From the NCBI GenBank assembly GCA_022559985.1, contig JAFJTR010000012.1, forward strand, positions 546,206 to 610,205: a DNA stretch of 64,000 nt, given 5' to 3'. The position numbers and the translations under genes are program-made. The stretch comes from Parastagonospora avenae f. sp. tritici 18332-5. Taxonomy: Eukaryota; Ascomycota; Dothideomycetes; Pleosporales; Phaeosphaeriaceae. Shown here one piece after another: positions 36,301-51,600 of the stretch (positions are counted from its first letter, which is position 1; each line of letters opens with the position of its first letter). The notes beneath the pieces are model-generated. The model was not told the DNA's origin. It ran no database searches and saw nothing but the letters and a program-made list of their open reading frames with translations.

Positions 36301-39300
36301 GCAGCCAATGTTGCGAGCACTTTTGTGCGCGCGCTGGAGAACATTGTCTACAACGCCAGGCGCCGCATTTCTTCTCTCGATTTCCTCAGTGGTCAGCAAT
36401 GGCAGCAGATCCAGGCGTGGAACATCATGCCTCCAACACTGAACGATTGTGTACACAACAAGATTGCGTTGTGGGTTGCATCACAGCCCGACGCCCCCGC
36501 CATACGGGCTTTCGATGGCGACTACACCTACGCTGAACTCGACGCAGTGACTGATCGTCTAGCGCATTGTCTTGTACACCTCGGTGTCCAGCCAGAGACT
36601 TTCGTCCCGACATGCTTCGACAAGAGTAAATTTGCTGTCATTGCTATGCTCTCTGTTCTCAAGGCAGGAGGCGCTGCAGTGCCGCTGGATGCTAAGCATC
36701 CAAGACCAGCACTACAGACGCGGTTGGAAGACGCATCTGCCACCGTGGTGCTCACCACTGCCTCTCGCGCAGAGAAACTCAAAGGGTTGGCACCCAATGT
36801 CATGGTGATCGATGATGCTTTCTTGAATCAGCTTCCTGTGCCTACTGGAGCAGCTTGCACTAGTGTGCAACCACAAAATCCCTGCTTTGTCATCTTCACC
36901 AGCGGGAGCACTGGACGCCCAAAAGGAGTGGTGCTTGAGCATGCTGCTATGGTGACCAGCGCAGAAGCTCATGGCTTGCGGCTGGGTATTGGGCCGGGCT
37001 CGCGAGTGTTACAATTTGCTAGCTATACGTTTGACAACTCGTTGGAAGAGATGTTCACGTCACTCCAACGAGGAGCTTGCGTCTGCATCCCATCAGAAGA
37101 GCAGCGCTTCAATGACATTCCGGGTGCCATCTCTGAATTGGATGCTAATTTCATGGACCTCACGCCTACTGTAGCAGCACTACTGGATCCTAAAGACGTG
37201 CCGACAATCAAAGACATGGCACTCGGAGCTGAGCCTCTTACCAAAGCACTCATTGAGACCTGGCGGGCGCATGCACGGGTCTACGGGCAATATGGACCCA
37301 GTGAGGCTTCCATCAACTCTGCGTTCCGGGACTTCACAAACGGTGGGGAAGCGACCAATATTGGCCGAGCTGTTGGGAGTATCTCTTGGGTCACCGATCC
37401 TGAGAACCGCGACCGCCTTATGCCGATCGGCTGCAAAGGAGAGCTGCTCATCGAAGGTCCTATTCTGAGCCGAGGATATCTCAATGACCCGGAGAAGACT
37501 GCTTTGGCGTTCATACAAGACCCCGAGTGGGCTCGTACCACGGGCACACCGGGTCGGCGATTTTACTGCACAGGCGATTTGGTCCAGTACACCTCTGAAG
37601 GCGAGATGGTCTACATGGGCAGAAAGGACAGCCAGGTGAAGCTCAACGGACAGCGTATCGAGCTCGGTGAGATTGAGCATCACCTCAAGCTTAATCTTCC
37701 AGCGGGTGCCAAGTCAGCTGTCGAACTTGTAAAGTTCATTGAAAGCAAATCCCTGGTCGGGTTTATCTGTCTGGATGCAGAGTCGTTAGCAACTCCCGCC
37801 ATTGCAGAGATGACAGACTCTGTACGCGTTATTGCTAAGCAGGTCGAGGTCGCTCTTGGCGAAGCACTCCCATCATACTACGTTCCCACCATGTTCATGC
37901 CTGTGGCGAGTATGCCGATGACGACATCTGGGAAGCTTGACCGTAAGGTGTTGCGACAATTGGCTGCAGAAGTCCCTGATTCACAAATGTCTGCCTTCCG
38001 ACTCGCTGGTAACAGTGGTCGGGAGCCTTCTGGACACGTCGAAGTAACGCTAGCTCACCTGTGGGCTGAGGTCCTCAAGCTGAGTGCCGGCACTGTGGGC
38101 GCAGAAGATTCTTTTTTTCGACTTGGTGGCGATTCCATCAGCGCCATGCGTCTCGTCTCTGCAAGTAGGCGAGAAGGCATGGTGCTCAACGTCGCAAATA
38201 TTTTCGCGTACCCGAAGCTTGCAGAGATGTCTGCAACAGTCTCAGTTCTCTCTTTCGAAGAACGTACGAGCCAGGCCAGCGTGACCGTCGTTCCATTCGA
38301 GCTCATTTCTCAAAGTAACAAACGCCGCATCATGGACTTCGCTGCTGCTGAGTGTGGCGTCTCTCTGGGCGCTATCGAGGATTTGTATCCTTGCAGTCGT
38401 CTGCAAGAGGGACTCATCTCCTTGTCCACTCGAGACCCAGGGTCTTACGTAGCACAGCCAACATACCGACTGCCATCAACAATTGATGTACCGCGGTTCA
38501 AATCGGCTTGGAACAAAGTCATCGCAAACGAAGCGATCCTTCGTACACGTATCATCCACAACGATGAGTTTGGCTTCATTCAAGCCGTGATCAAAGACCA
38601 ACCACAATGGCAATCGTTGAAAAGCCTAGAAGACATCAGAGAAGCGCACCGACAATTACCAGCCACCCCAGGCGGTCCTTTGATCAGCTACACCATTGTT
38701 GGTGAAGCCACTGACTCCCCATTCTTCATCTGGACTGCGCATCATGCTGTCTACGATGGCTGGAGTTGGTCGACCCTTTTCAATCAAGTCGAATCTTGCT
38801 ACAGAGACATGAAGCCAGACCTGCCGCCATCCGTGCCGTTCTCACGCTTCATCAAGTACCTCTCGACGCTCAAGAAGGAAGACTCGGATGCGTTCTGGCT
38901 GACGCATCTAGAGGGAATAACTGCACCACAGTTTCCGCAGCTTCCCACCCCGGATTACAAAGTGCAGGCAACAAGCCAACTTGTTTACGACATACATCTG
39001 CCACATCGCTCGAACACGGAGGTCACTGTGCCATCAGTCATACGCGCAGCATGGGGCCTCTTGCTTGCTACCTACTCCGGATCAGACGATGTATTATGGG
39101 GTGAAACCAACAGCGGTCGAGAAGCCTCTGTTGTTGACATCGAAAGTATCATCGGTCCTACTCTCACTACAGCGCCCGTGCGCTTGAGACTAAACCGCGC
39201 ACTATTCGTCCGCGATTACCTTCAAGAGACACAACGCCAGGCCTCTGCGACCCTACCTTATCAATTTGCTGGATTGCAGCACATCCGTAAACTGAGTTCC

Positions 39301-39650
39301 GAGACTGCCGTAGCTTGCGACTTTCAAAGCTTCCTGGGCATTGTTGCAGGCGACAATTTGCAGGATGTCGAAAGCGATCTGTGGAGCATGCAGAGTACTG
39401 GAACGCCTGGCACAAACTTTTTCAGTTATGCTCTCGTCTTCAACTGCACTGTTGAGGGAGACAACATCAACGTGGAAGTTCTGTATGACAGCAACATCAC
39501 GGAGACATGGTTCATCGAACGTCTGACCAAGCAGTTCGATTTTATCATAAATTGTTTCAGCTCTGCCGATTTTATCCATCAAAAGTTGGACGATATTGTG
39601 CTTGTGAACCCCACAGATATGGAGACGATCAAGAGCTGGAACAGTACGCC
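33354..39650 (+). repeat. NRPS bimodule unit 1: [A lost]-T1-E1-C1-A1-T2-C2
   Basis: First of three tandem units inside the synthetase. The carrier after the missing A has GGDSISAMQVV and is followed by an E domain. The second carrier has GGDSISAMRLV and is followed by an LCL-type C domain with HHAVYDGW. The right edge is approximate, at the A2 start near SRCIHDVI. Confidence 0.7.
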
Positions 39651-42600
39651 AGTTCCCACCATCAGCCGTTGCATCCATGATGTTATTTCGGAACATTCTG
39701 CAACGTCCCACTCGACTGCCATAGCCATGGACGCGTGGGATACAGGGGCGATGTCCTATGGCGAACTCGAAGACAGGGCTAATCGACTAGCCTCTCGCTT
39801 GATATCACTTGGAGTTCAACCCGGTTCTTTCGTGCCACTGTGTTTCGACAAGTCAGGCTGGACGATCGTGGCAATCCTTGCTGTGTTGAAAGCTGGGGCC
39901 GCGTTCGTTCCCCTTGATTTTGAAGCGCCTATCTTGCGACTGCGCGAGCTTGTCAAGGATGTCAAAGCACAGTGGATACTATGCGCGCCCAGCTTTGAGC
40001 AGATGTGCACATCCATGGGCTGCAATGCGCTTGCCATCAATCGCGAGGGAACGGAACTGGGTCAGCAACATTCTGAGGTTTTGCCGCAAGTACAAAGCGA
40101 CAGTGCCGCGTATGCTTTCTTCACGTCTGGCACGACTGGAAAACCTAAAGGTGCCGTCATCAATCACTCGAACTGGGTATCCAGCTCCACGGCGTTTGCG
40201 CCCATGTGGGGCATCTCTAAATCCTCGCGCGTCTTACAATTCGCATCGTATGTGTTCGACGCTTGCTTGATAGAAATATTCAGTACGCTGATGCGGGGCG
40301 GCACTATATGTATACCAGATCAGGATTCGCGGACTAATGACCTGGTCGGCGTCATCAACAAGTTCGGTGTCAACTGGGCCGCCCTGACGCCATCAGTTGT
40401 ACGCACCATTCAGCCTTCCCAAGTACTCAACCTAGAGACGCTCGTGCTTGTGGGCGAGGCAATGTCTCAGCAAGATCTGCTTACTTGGGTTGGCCGCGTT
40501 ACATTGGGTAATGGGTATGGTCCTACAGAGTGCAGCTGTGTTTCCACGTTCAACATTATGACGCTTCGAACAAAGCCGAACAACTTGGGCAAAGCGGTCA
40601 CATCCCGGGGCTGGGTTGTGCTACCCAAAAACCATCATGCCCTCTCACCCGTGGGCGCTGTTGGCGAACTGCTACTTGAGGGTCCGGCAGTCGGTGCAGG
40701 GTACCTGAACGATCCAGCGAAGAGCGCAGAAGCATTTGTGCGAGATGTCAAATGGGCTTCAGATAGTTCGGAGATCACGACTGCCAGGTTCTACAAGACT
40801 GGTGACTTGGTAAAGTATACCGAAAACGGAACTATGCTCTACCTTGGACGCAAGGACTCTCAGACCAAAGTGCGTGGACAACGGCTTGAACTCTCTGAAG
40901 TCGAACATCACCTCATGGAAGACGGCGTAGTACAAAATGCAATCGCTGCTGTTCCAACTTCTGGGCCGTGTGCAAAACGGCTTGTTGGCGTGATTTCCAT
41001 CCAAGGCCCCTCTCTTTCGGGTGCGCCGGCCGCAATACTCAATTTGCTTCCGACAGAAATGGCCTCCTTAAACATCAGCACCGTTCGAGATCATCTATGT
41101 GAGAGGCTACCTTCGTACATGATCCCTTCGCTGTGGGTGGTCATCTCTCAATTCCCGTTGACTCCAGGAGGGAAGATGGACCGCCGCCGTGTGGTGCAGT
41201 GGTTGGAGGACATGAACGCCGACACGTACCGCACGATCTCATCATTAGGCCTAGAAGAGGCCAACGATGATTGGAACAGTACTGAGCGCGCGCTCCAAGC
41301 CATATTTGCGAAGGTCTTGAACCTCCCTGTTGAAGACATACGCCTCAATCAGTCCTTCCTGCATCTTGGTGGCGATTCAATCGCTGCTATGCAGGTTTCA
41401 TCGCAGTGCCACTCTCAGGGCCTTGCAGTGACTGTACAGGATCTCATCCGCGCAAAGTCGATCACCGTACTTGCTGCGTCGGTCGTGCCAGCGGAAAAGA
41501 ACGACCTGAGTGTCGGCGCGGCGGAAGATTACTGTCTACCCTTTGAGCTCTCACCGATTCAGCAGCTGTTCTTCCGTACTGTTGGCGACGAGTACAACTA
41601 TTTCAATCAAGCTGAGCTCTTCCGGTTGTCGCGGAACTTTGACATGGAAGAAATACGAGCAGCATGCGATGCGTTAACCGACACTCACCCCATGTTGCGG
41701 GCGCGCTTCGTTCGTAACGAGCAAAACATTTGGAGTCAAAAGGTAGCGACGGATAAGGACGCTATGAGACTACGCCAACACCGTGTTGCAACGTCAGACA
41801 ATAGTACTTTGCAACCGATCATCAACGACAGCCAAGGAACATTGGATATCACCAATGGACCGGTATTTGCAGTTGACGTCTTTGAACTTGACGACACGTT
41901 CTCCCAGGTCATTGCGATGGTATCACATCATTTGGTCATCGACGTGGTCTCATGGGGCATCATCCTTGAGGACTTCCAGGGATTACTTAGTGGCATCAGG
42001 CCACCACCGCAGAGCCTACCGTTCCATTCCTGGTTGCAGCAACAAGCGACCCAAGCGAAGCAGACTTCGGCCAGTAAAACTTTCCCGTTGAGGGCAATCA
42101 CGCCTGCTGATCTTGGCTATTGGGGCATGGAGGATCGGGGTAACTTCAGCGGAGACGTGATTGAACAAGACATTGCTCTCAGCACTCGAGACACCATGCT
42201 CCTGCTTGGCGCGCAAGATGCTCTAGGCACCGACACGTTGGACATCCTTGTTGCAGCACTTCTCGAATCATTTCGGAAGACTTTCACCGACCGGTCGACT
42301 GTCACAATCCACAATGAGGGTCACGGACGAGAGCCGTTCGATTCTAAGCAAGACCTCACTCGAACGGTCGGTTGGTTCTCCACCATTTCGCCCATACCTC
42401 TGCCCGTATCTCTGGAAGACTCGACGGATCTCATCAGCACGATCCGCTGGGTGAAGGACGTGAGAGAAAGAACCCCTGACAAAGGTCGACCCTATTTCGC
42501 GCATCGCCAGCTTACGGAGACTGGGCAGACTGCATTCGCTAGCCATTGGCCGGCTGAGGTGCTCTTCAACTACCATGGCCGAATGCAGCACTTGGATCGC

Positions 42601-45600
42601 AATGATGCCCTGCTTCGACCTCTTGAGGGTGTTGATACCAAAGAGGTCGGCGATCGTGTGCCTCGCATGGCACTATTCGACATCACCGCAGCTATATCAC
42701 AAGGCGCTATCAAGATGTCCTTTGGCTTCAATCGTCACATGAAATGCCAGAATGAGATCCGAGCATGGATCGCAGAGTGTCGTCAAACCCTCGTTGATGC
42801 TGTTGATAAGCTCTTACAGGTGCGACCAGAGCGCAGTCTTGGAGACTTTAAGCTTCTTCCACTTACCTACAACGGAATGTCACGATTGTCATCGGTGCTG
42901 CCGGCTGGCACTACCATTTCCGATATCGAGGACGTTTACCCTGCCTCGCCGATGCAGCAGGGCTTGCTGCTTACGCAAATGCGCGACCCTGAATTGTATC
43001 TTTATCACGCCATTCTTGAAGTGCAATGCGCCGATACTCAACAAGCTGTTGACCCCCGAAGAATAGCCGAGGCGTGGCAGGTGGTTGTGCATCGACATCC
43101 AATTTTGCGCACGATTTTCATCGACAGTCTCGCCAAGGATGGATCCAAGAACCAGATTGTCATGAAGACCAAGACCGGGAGGGTCCAGTTCATGACAGAC
43201 TGTTCGGATGATGAAGTTGCCGAAACCTTGCGCCAGATACCGGGCATCGATTGTCGCGAGTCCTTGCCACCTCACTGCATGACCATCTGCAAGACGAAGA
43301 CAGGGAGAGTCTGGCTTAGGCTTGAGATGAGCCATGCTATCAATGATGGCACTTCCATCACTAATATTCTCGGCGATCTATCGCAGGCTTATGAGAGGAA
43401 ATTGACTCGTGCTGATGCTGGGCCATCGTATCGCGAATTTATTGCGCACATTCTGTCTTCGAGTCAGGAAGCTGATGTTGCGTACTGGAAGAAATATCTC
43501 TCTGGTATTGAGCCTTGCTTCTTTCCAAGTTTGAACGATGGAAGGACTGGTGCACACGATCACAGCTCTGTGGAGGTCAACGTCACTGACGTGACCGCTG
43601 TCCACAACTTCTGCAAGAAGAACGGTGTTACATTGTCGAATGTCCTGCAAGTTGTCTGGGCTTTGGTATTGCACTGCTATGTCGGCGCATCCGATGTGTC
43701 GTTTGGCGTAGTAGCGTCAGGACGCGATGTTCCCGTGAAGAACATCGAGGAGGCTGTGGGCGTTTTCGTCAACATGCTCATTGCACGCCTCACCTTTTCA
43801 GACAAGACGACTATTAGCCAGCTCCTCGAGGCCATCCAGACCGACTCCGTCAACGCCCTAGCCCATCAAGCATGCTCTCTCGCCGACGTGCAGAATGAAC
43901 TCCAGCTTCCTGCGCTCTTCAATTCTGCTTTTACTTTCCAGCGACGCTCGCTTCCAAGTGATCCAAAGCAAACTGCACTCATCTATGAGAATATGGAGTC
44001 TGAGGACAACGGTGAATACGCCATCACCATCAATGCCGATGCGTCTGACGAGGAGATCTCCGTCGACTTTGGCTATTGGAAAGATAAGGTCTGCGCAACT
44101 CAGGCCCAGAATATGGCAGACACATTCGAGAGGATCCTTCTTGGTCTTGTCTCAAGCGATGCTAGTGAGCTCACTGTGGGTAAACTTGACCTCTTCACAT
44201 CCAACAGCATGCGACAAGTCATGGAATGGAACATCAACCCACACCCCCCCATCGTCAAATGTGTTCATGAAGTCATTCATGAGCAAGCTTCGACTCGACC
44301 ACGGACAACCAAGGCGGTCGACGGTCATGACGGCAGCTTTACCTACCAAGAGTTCGACAAGGTCACAGACCAGCTCGCCTTTCATCTCCAGAACATCGGA
44401 GTAACAACCGAAACTTTTGTTCCGATTCTATTCGAGAAGTCATCCTGGGCCATCGTCAGCATGATCGCCATCATGAAGGCGGGTGGTGCCTACGTCCCTC
44501 TCGACCCAAAGCACCCCGAGACACGACTGCAGGAACTCATCAGCGACGTGGGCGCAAAGGTAGTGCTGTGCTCGCGCGCACATCACAATAGGGCAACGGA
44601 AGTTGCAGAGAAGCTAGTCATGGTTGACGCGCAAGCGTTTAGAAAATTACGCCTACCATCGACGGCCAAACCGAAGTCGATTGCCACTCCAGACAACGCC
44701 GCATATTGCCTTTTCACCTCCGGCACTACTGGCAAGCCTAAAGGTACTATCATCCCTCACGGTGCATTCTGCACAAGTGCAGCTGCATTCACACGTCGCC
44801 TGAACATCAATGCAACTTCCCGAACCTTCCAATTCGCTAGCTACACATTTGATGCTAGCTGCATTGAGATATTGTCTGCGCTCACAGTTGGTGCTACCGT
44901 CTGTGTGCCAAGCGAAGAAGAACGCATGAACAACCCTGCTGGTGCCATTCGCAGGCTCAAGGCGACATGGTCCCTTCTCACACCATCTGTACTCGGAACC
45001 ATCGAACCTGATCGCGTCCCTTGCCTCAAAATTCTGGTTGCGGGTGGAGAAGCTTTACCGGGTCCTATCATAAAGAAATGGGGTACGAGTACTTGCTTCA
45101 TCAACGCATACGGGCCTACCGAGTGCGCAGTCGTCGCCGCAACTTGCTACAAATCAACGCTCGATCACAAACTTCTCGAGACGGAACCCGGCACAATCGG
45201 CACCGGATCTGGGGCTCGATTGTGGGTTGTGCATCCTCGCAATCATGATAAACTCATGCCCGTGGGAAGTGTTGGTGAGCTCGTGATAGAGGGGCCGACA
45301 GTTGCCAGAGGCTATCTCAATGACGATGTCAAGACAGCGAAGGCTTTCATTGAGAATCCTGCGTGGGTATCTGCCATCGCTACTGAGCACCATAGCTTCA
45401 CTGCTTCACGCATGTACAAGTCTGGTGATCTCGTGCGCTACAACTCGGATGGATCGGTCAGCTACATTGGACGCAAAGACACACAGATCAAGCTCAATGG
45501 CCAGCGAATCGAGCTTGGTGAAATTGAGTTCCATGTCGGTAAGAATTTTCCCGAGCACGTCCAATCTGCCGTGGAACTGGTCGCGCCCTCTGGTCGATCG

Positions 45601-48600
45601 GCGAAAGCATTGGCGGTCTTCTTTGCTCTCGTTCATGATGAGATCGATAAATCTGTAGAGATGATACAACCCACCTCGACTGATCTACCCGCTTCTGATG
45701 AGCTGCTATTGCCGATGAGCGACGAGTTGCGCGACATGTGCAAATCGACAGAGAACGGACTCGGTGGTGCTTTACCATCGTATATGATACCCACGATCTT
45801 CATACCAATCAAGAAGATGCCGTGGACCTCTGCGGGCAAGCTGGACCGTAATCGCCTTCGGAATCTGGTGCACAATCTCAGTAGAGAGGCGATGACGCCG
45901 TACCGGCTTACAAGTATGATGAATAAAAAACAACCGGGCACTGCAGTTGAGAAGAAGCTGCACAAGATTGTTTGCTCGGTGCTGAGCTTGCCGCCCTCCG
46001 CTGTCGGCATCGACGATAGCTTCATTCGTCTCGGCGGCAATTCGATTCTGGCAATGCGGCTTGTCGCAGCTGCACAATCAGAACACATGAATCTATCCGT
46101 GGTAGACATATTCATGCAGCCGAAGCTGTCTGACCTGGCTGCGAAGTGTGGATCTGTCGATACAGCCAAGGCTCCAGAGAAAGCGGTCGAGCCTTTCGAG
46201 CTACTCGGATCTTCCGCTCCTCGAGCGCGGATCATTGACGAAGTTTCTCAGCAATGCCACGTATCTGCAGCGCATATAGAGGACATTCTACCTGTGAGTC
46301 CTTTGCAAGAAGCGCTGCTCACGCTCTCGATTAGGCAACAAGGGGCATATGTGGCGCAGCATATTCTGGAGCTTGCAAGTTTGATCGACGTCAGCAAGCT
46401 CAAGCAAGCGTGGCAGAAGGCAGTGCAAGAGGTGGCAATTCTTCGAACCCGCATTGTCCAGCTGCAGTCTGGTCAATTCTTACAGGCCGTTCTAGCCGAT
46501 GCACCCATCTCATGGCGCGAGAACACCTCGCTTGAAGATGTTGAACAAGACGCGAAACGAGTCCCCGAGCATCTCGGTGCACAATTGACTGCATACACTA
46601 TTGTGAGCACCAGAGACAAGAAATACCTCGCATGGACCATCCATCACTCTCTCTACGACGGCTGGAGCATTGCGTTGATGCTTCAGCGTGTCCAGCAAAT
46701 CTACCAGGCCGATCAGTCAGATGCCCCGCACACTTCCTATGCGAATTTCATCAAATACCTCTCGAACGTTGATGTTGAAGCTTCGAAATCATTCTGGACG
46801 CGCAATTTGGCGGGTGTCGCATCTTACCAGTATCCACAACATAACCATTCTGTACTTGACGAATCGCCAACAGGTAACACACTGCAACATACTATGAAGC
46901 TTGCACCGCCAAAGCACAGCGACGTCACCCCATCGAATGCGATTCGGGCAGCATGGGCTTTACTACTCGCAGCCTACACCGGGAGTGATGACGTGGTCTT
47001 CGGAGAGACGCTCACAGGCAGGGATGTTGCAGTCACTGGCATCACTGAAGTCTGTGGCCCGACTCTGGCTACCGTCCCCACGAGAGTACAGATTCGTCGC
47101 TCTTCAAGCATCGCGGATCTGCTAAAGGCAATTTCGGCCAATGTCGCTGAGCGCATCCCCCATCAGCATTTCGGGCTCTCTGAGATCAAAAAGCTTGGTG
47201 GGGACACGGCAGCTGCATGCAACTTTCACAATCTACTCGTAGTCCAGACTGAGGGCAAGAATGTCGCCGATTCAATGTGGTCCGTCCACGATGGTAGCTC
47301 CCAGGGAAGCTTCTTTACCTATCCGCTAGTAATTGAGTGTACTATGGGTGCTTCGAGCGTCCAATTCTTGGCGCACTACCACGAAAACGTCATCTCAACA
47401 TTCGAGGTTCAGCGGTTGCTCTACGGCTTTGAATCTGTACTCACCCAACTTGGCTCTGTCAGCAAGGTCCAGGATATCCGTATGCTGAGCTACCAAGACC
47501 TACAATTGCTGCGTACCTGGAATGCCAATGAACCCGTCACCATCGATGACACGATACCGGCTCTATTCTTCAAGCAAGTTGAGAGACAGCCTAACGTCAT
47601 CGCCGTCTCTGCTTTCGATGGCGAATTCACATATGCTGAGCTCCACGACCTCGCTTCTCGCCTTGCACAAGAGCTCATAAGTCTCGGAGCTGGACCAGAG
47701 CAATTCATCCCCACATGTCTCGATAAGTCTCGATGGGCAGTTGTCGGAATTATGGCTATACTAATTTCCGGAGCTGGCTATGTACCTTTGTCCGCATCGC
47801 ATCCTGCTTCTCGACAACAGCAGATCATGACAGATTGCAAAGCCTCGATCGTGGTCTGTTCCCCGCACTACCAAATACGATTTACTGGAGCAGTGCCCAA
47901 GGTGGTTGGTGTCAGCGAGGAATCGGTACTCGATCTTCCTACACCACAGCGCAACATATCTCCGCGCGCAAGGGGCTCCGACGCCTGTTATGTGATCTAC
48001 ACATCTGGCAGCACAGGTACACCAAAGGGTGTGGTGATCGAGCATCGAGCAATTGTCTCGAGCTCTGCCGCTATCTGCAAAGGCCTTCACATGACCCCAA
48101 TATCGAGGGTGTTCCAATTCTGCTCGTTCCTTTTCGATGTATCTATTGTGGAAATCCTTACGCCGCTCACGTGCGGTGCGACGATCTGCATGCCGTCTGA
48201 ACAGCAGCGCACTACGGATGTTGCAGCTGCGATCACTTTCCTGAAGGCCGACTGGGCCTTCTTGACACCATCCGTGGCTTGTCTGGTCGATGGACCGCAC
48301 GCAGTACCTACACTCAAGACATTGGTCGCTGGTGGCGAGGCCATGACTCCTGAAGTCATCGAAAAGTTTGCGGCTGGGTTGAAGTTGTACAACGGCTACG
48401 GACCCACAGAGGCTACTGTCTTCTCGATTACGAACGACCAGGTCTCAGTGCAACGAGATGCAACCAATATTGGCCATGTCACCACGAGCGGAAGGAGCTG
48501 GCTCACCAATCCGGCAAACCCTGATCAGCTCGCGCCTCTGGGTGCCGTTGCCGAGTTGTGTCTCGAGGGTCCGTTCCTTGCTAAAGGTTATCTGAACAAC

Positions 48601-51600
48601 CCCGAAAAGACGGCCAAGTCGTTCATTGAAAACCCGGAATTCATGAAAGACTTCACCAAATCAACTGCGACTCGTATCTACTGCACCGGCGATCTTGTCA
48701 GATATGCTGCTAACGGGTCGATCACCTACCTTGGCCGCAAAGACAACCAGGTCAAGCTCGCGGGCCAGCGTATCGAGCTTGGTGAGATCGAACACAATCT
48801 CCAAACCGATACCAGTATCCGGCACGTTGTGGTGCACCTGCCTAAGTCCGGGCCAGGAAAGGGCAAGCTCGTTGCTACAGTTGCGTTTGCAACGGAGCAT
48901 GCTACTGTGAACCTCGGCGATCAGCAGTGGCGAAGCCTTTCAACTACTCCTGAGATACCCTCAAAGATCAACAAATCAAGGGAGAGACTCTCGGACCTCG
49001 TTCCAACATACATGGTACCTGCTGTTTGGGTCGCTGTACCCCGCATACCATTGTTGGCTTCAGCGAAGGTCGACAGAGAGCAGGTCGGTGCTTGGTTTGA
49101 CACATTGGACGACGGCGCCTTTCAGCAAATCCTGGATATTGAAAGGAGTGGTCACGACGAAACTGCCGTTTTTCTCTCCAACACTGCTACCTTGATGCAA
49201 AAAATATGTGCTAAAGTCTTGGACGAGCCTGCGGAGGATGTAATTATGAGTCGCTCGTGGCTATCACTCGGTGGCGACTCGATCACGGCGATGCAACTAC
49301 TGGCCAAATGTAGGGCCGAAGGCATACACCTCACACTTAATCAAGTTCTCCGCGCCAAGACGATCGCTCATCTTGCACGCAGTATCGAGCCGTCGCTTGT
49401 CCTTGATTATGCGAATGAACAGACCGACAAGCTCTTCAAACTCTCGCCTATTCAGCAGCTTTACTTCAAAACGGATGGCAACGAGAGCAGCTCCCATTTC
49501 AACCAGTCTTTCACGACCCAGCTCCCGCGGGCAATAGCGGCAGAAAATCTGAAGCGCGCGTTTGATACCATTGTGAAGTGCCATTCAATGCTACGTGCGC
49601 GCTTTGTCCGAGGTGACGATGGGGCGTGGCAGCAGCTTGTCCTGGGAAACACACCAGAATCATACTCCTTTTCGGTCCACAGCATTGCTGCCACTGCTGA
49701 TGCAACGGGGATCGTTTCTTCAACACAAAAGAGTCTTGACGTCCAGCAAGGTCCGGTATTTGCTGTAGATATCTGTAACACTCAATCGGGCGGGCAAGTT
49801 ATTTTCATTGCTGCGCATCATCTCGTCGTTGATGTCGTGAGCTGGAAAATCATTCTTGGCGATCTGGAAGAAATTATCAACGCCGGACCTGGCCATGCTT
49901 TGCAGAAGGGGCTTCCCTTCCAGATGTGGTGTGAGAAGCAGGCCACGCATGCGCGCGACTCTACAACACAAGAGATTGTGCGCAAGAACGGCCCAGCCAT
50001 AGAACCTACAGATCTTCAATTCTGGGGCATGAATAAACGTGCCAATCTGTATGGCGATGTAGAACGGGACGAGTTTGCGATTGATGCGGACACCACAGCT
50101 CTAGCACTCAACACCACTGGAGCGCTCAGGACCAACGTTGTTGACATCCTGCTCGCAGCCACGATTCACTCCTTCACACGCGTCTTCGTCAATCGTAAAG
50201 CACCAACCGTGTTCAACGAGTCACATGGTCGCGAGCCATGGGAAGGGAGCAACATAGACCTCTCCCGAACAGTCGGGTGGTTCACATCCTTGTACCCAAT
50301 CACTGTGCCTATTGCGGAGGATGAGGACGAAGTGGTACACACTCTACGCCAAGTCAAGGATTTGCGGAGGCGCATCGTGGACAATGGCCGACCGTACTTT
50401 GCGCATCGCTTCCTTGCCGAAAAAGGGCCGCAAACGTCATCGGAAGCACCTATGGAAGTTCTCTTCAACTATCTTGGCAAGAGCCAACAAACAGAGTCAG
50501 GCGACTCGATATTCCAACCTGTAGTCTTTGGTGAAGATGAAGACGAGGAGACGTCTGACGTTGGCGTAAAAACAGCTCGCCTGGCACTCTTCGAAATATC
50601 CGCGTCCGTTGTCGACGGGCAGATTCAAATGAGCTTCATGTACAATCGATGGATGAAAAATCAAAAAGGCATCCGACGATGGATTGCAGAGTGTCAGCAA
50701 ACACTTGAAGAGATGGTCAGCACACTCGCCGAGATGAACACACCTCAGCCCACCATAGCCGATTTTCCCTTGCTCCCACTGGAGTCGTACGAGCGCCTTG
50801 ACCGTGTCATGAAAACACTGCCAGCAACGGGCATCGCCACTTTCGACCAAGTCGAAGACATCTATCCCTGCTCCGCTATTCAAGAAGGTATGCTTCTAAG
50901 CCAGATCAAGGACGCCGAATCGTACTGGTCCTTCACAACCTTTGAAGTCAAGTCAAAGAGCCGAGCCATCGAGCCGAGCCAGCTAGCTCGTGCGTGGCAG
51001 AAAGTGGTGAACAGACACCAAGCACTCCGAACGGTTATTGTGGATAGCGTCTGCAAGGGTGGTGTTTTCGACCAGATCGTGATCAAAAGCCCGGATACCG
51101 GCCTGGTTTCGTACACATGCCCCTACGCAGAGCTGACAGCCAAGCTTGCATCGATTCAGTACGCCGACTTGAATGGCAAGAGAAAGCCACACCTCCCACA
51201 CCAAGCGGCCATCGTGAAGACCACCTCCGGAAAGGTCGTTGTGAAGATCATCGTCAACCACGCTGTGATCGACGGAGGCTCGTTGGCGATTCTCGGACGC
51301 GATCTCGAGAATGCTTACGAAGGTACCCTTTCCGAAGACGAAGGTCCGCTCTACAGTGACTACATCAAATACCTACGTGGCCTTGACTCAAAGATCGCTA
51401 TTGGGTACTGGAAGAACCAGCTCACTGGTATTCAGCCCTGTTACTTCCCGTCCATGCCTCAGCAGATCGGCAAGCAGCGCAAGCTTAATTCCGTGGACAT
51501 GAGATTCCACAGGTTCGCCGACCTTCATGCTTTTGCTGAGAGTAACAACGTCACTCTAGCCAACATTCTGCTCGCAGCTTGGGCGTTCGTGCTTCGATCA

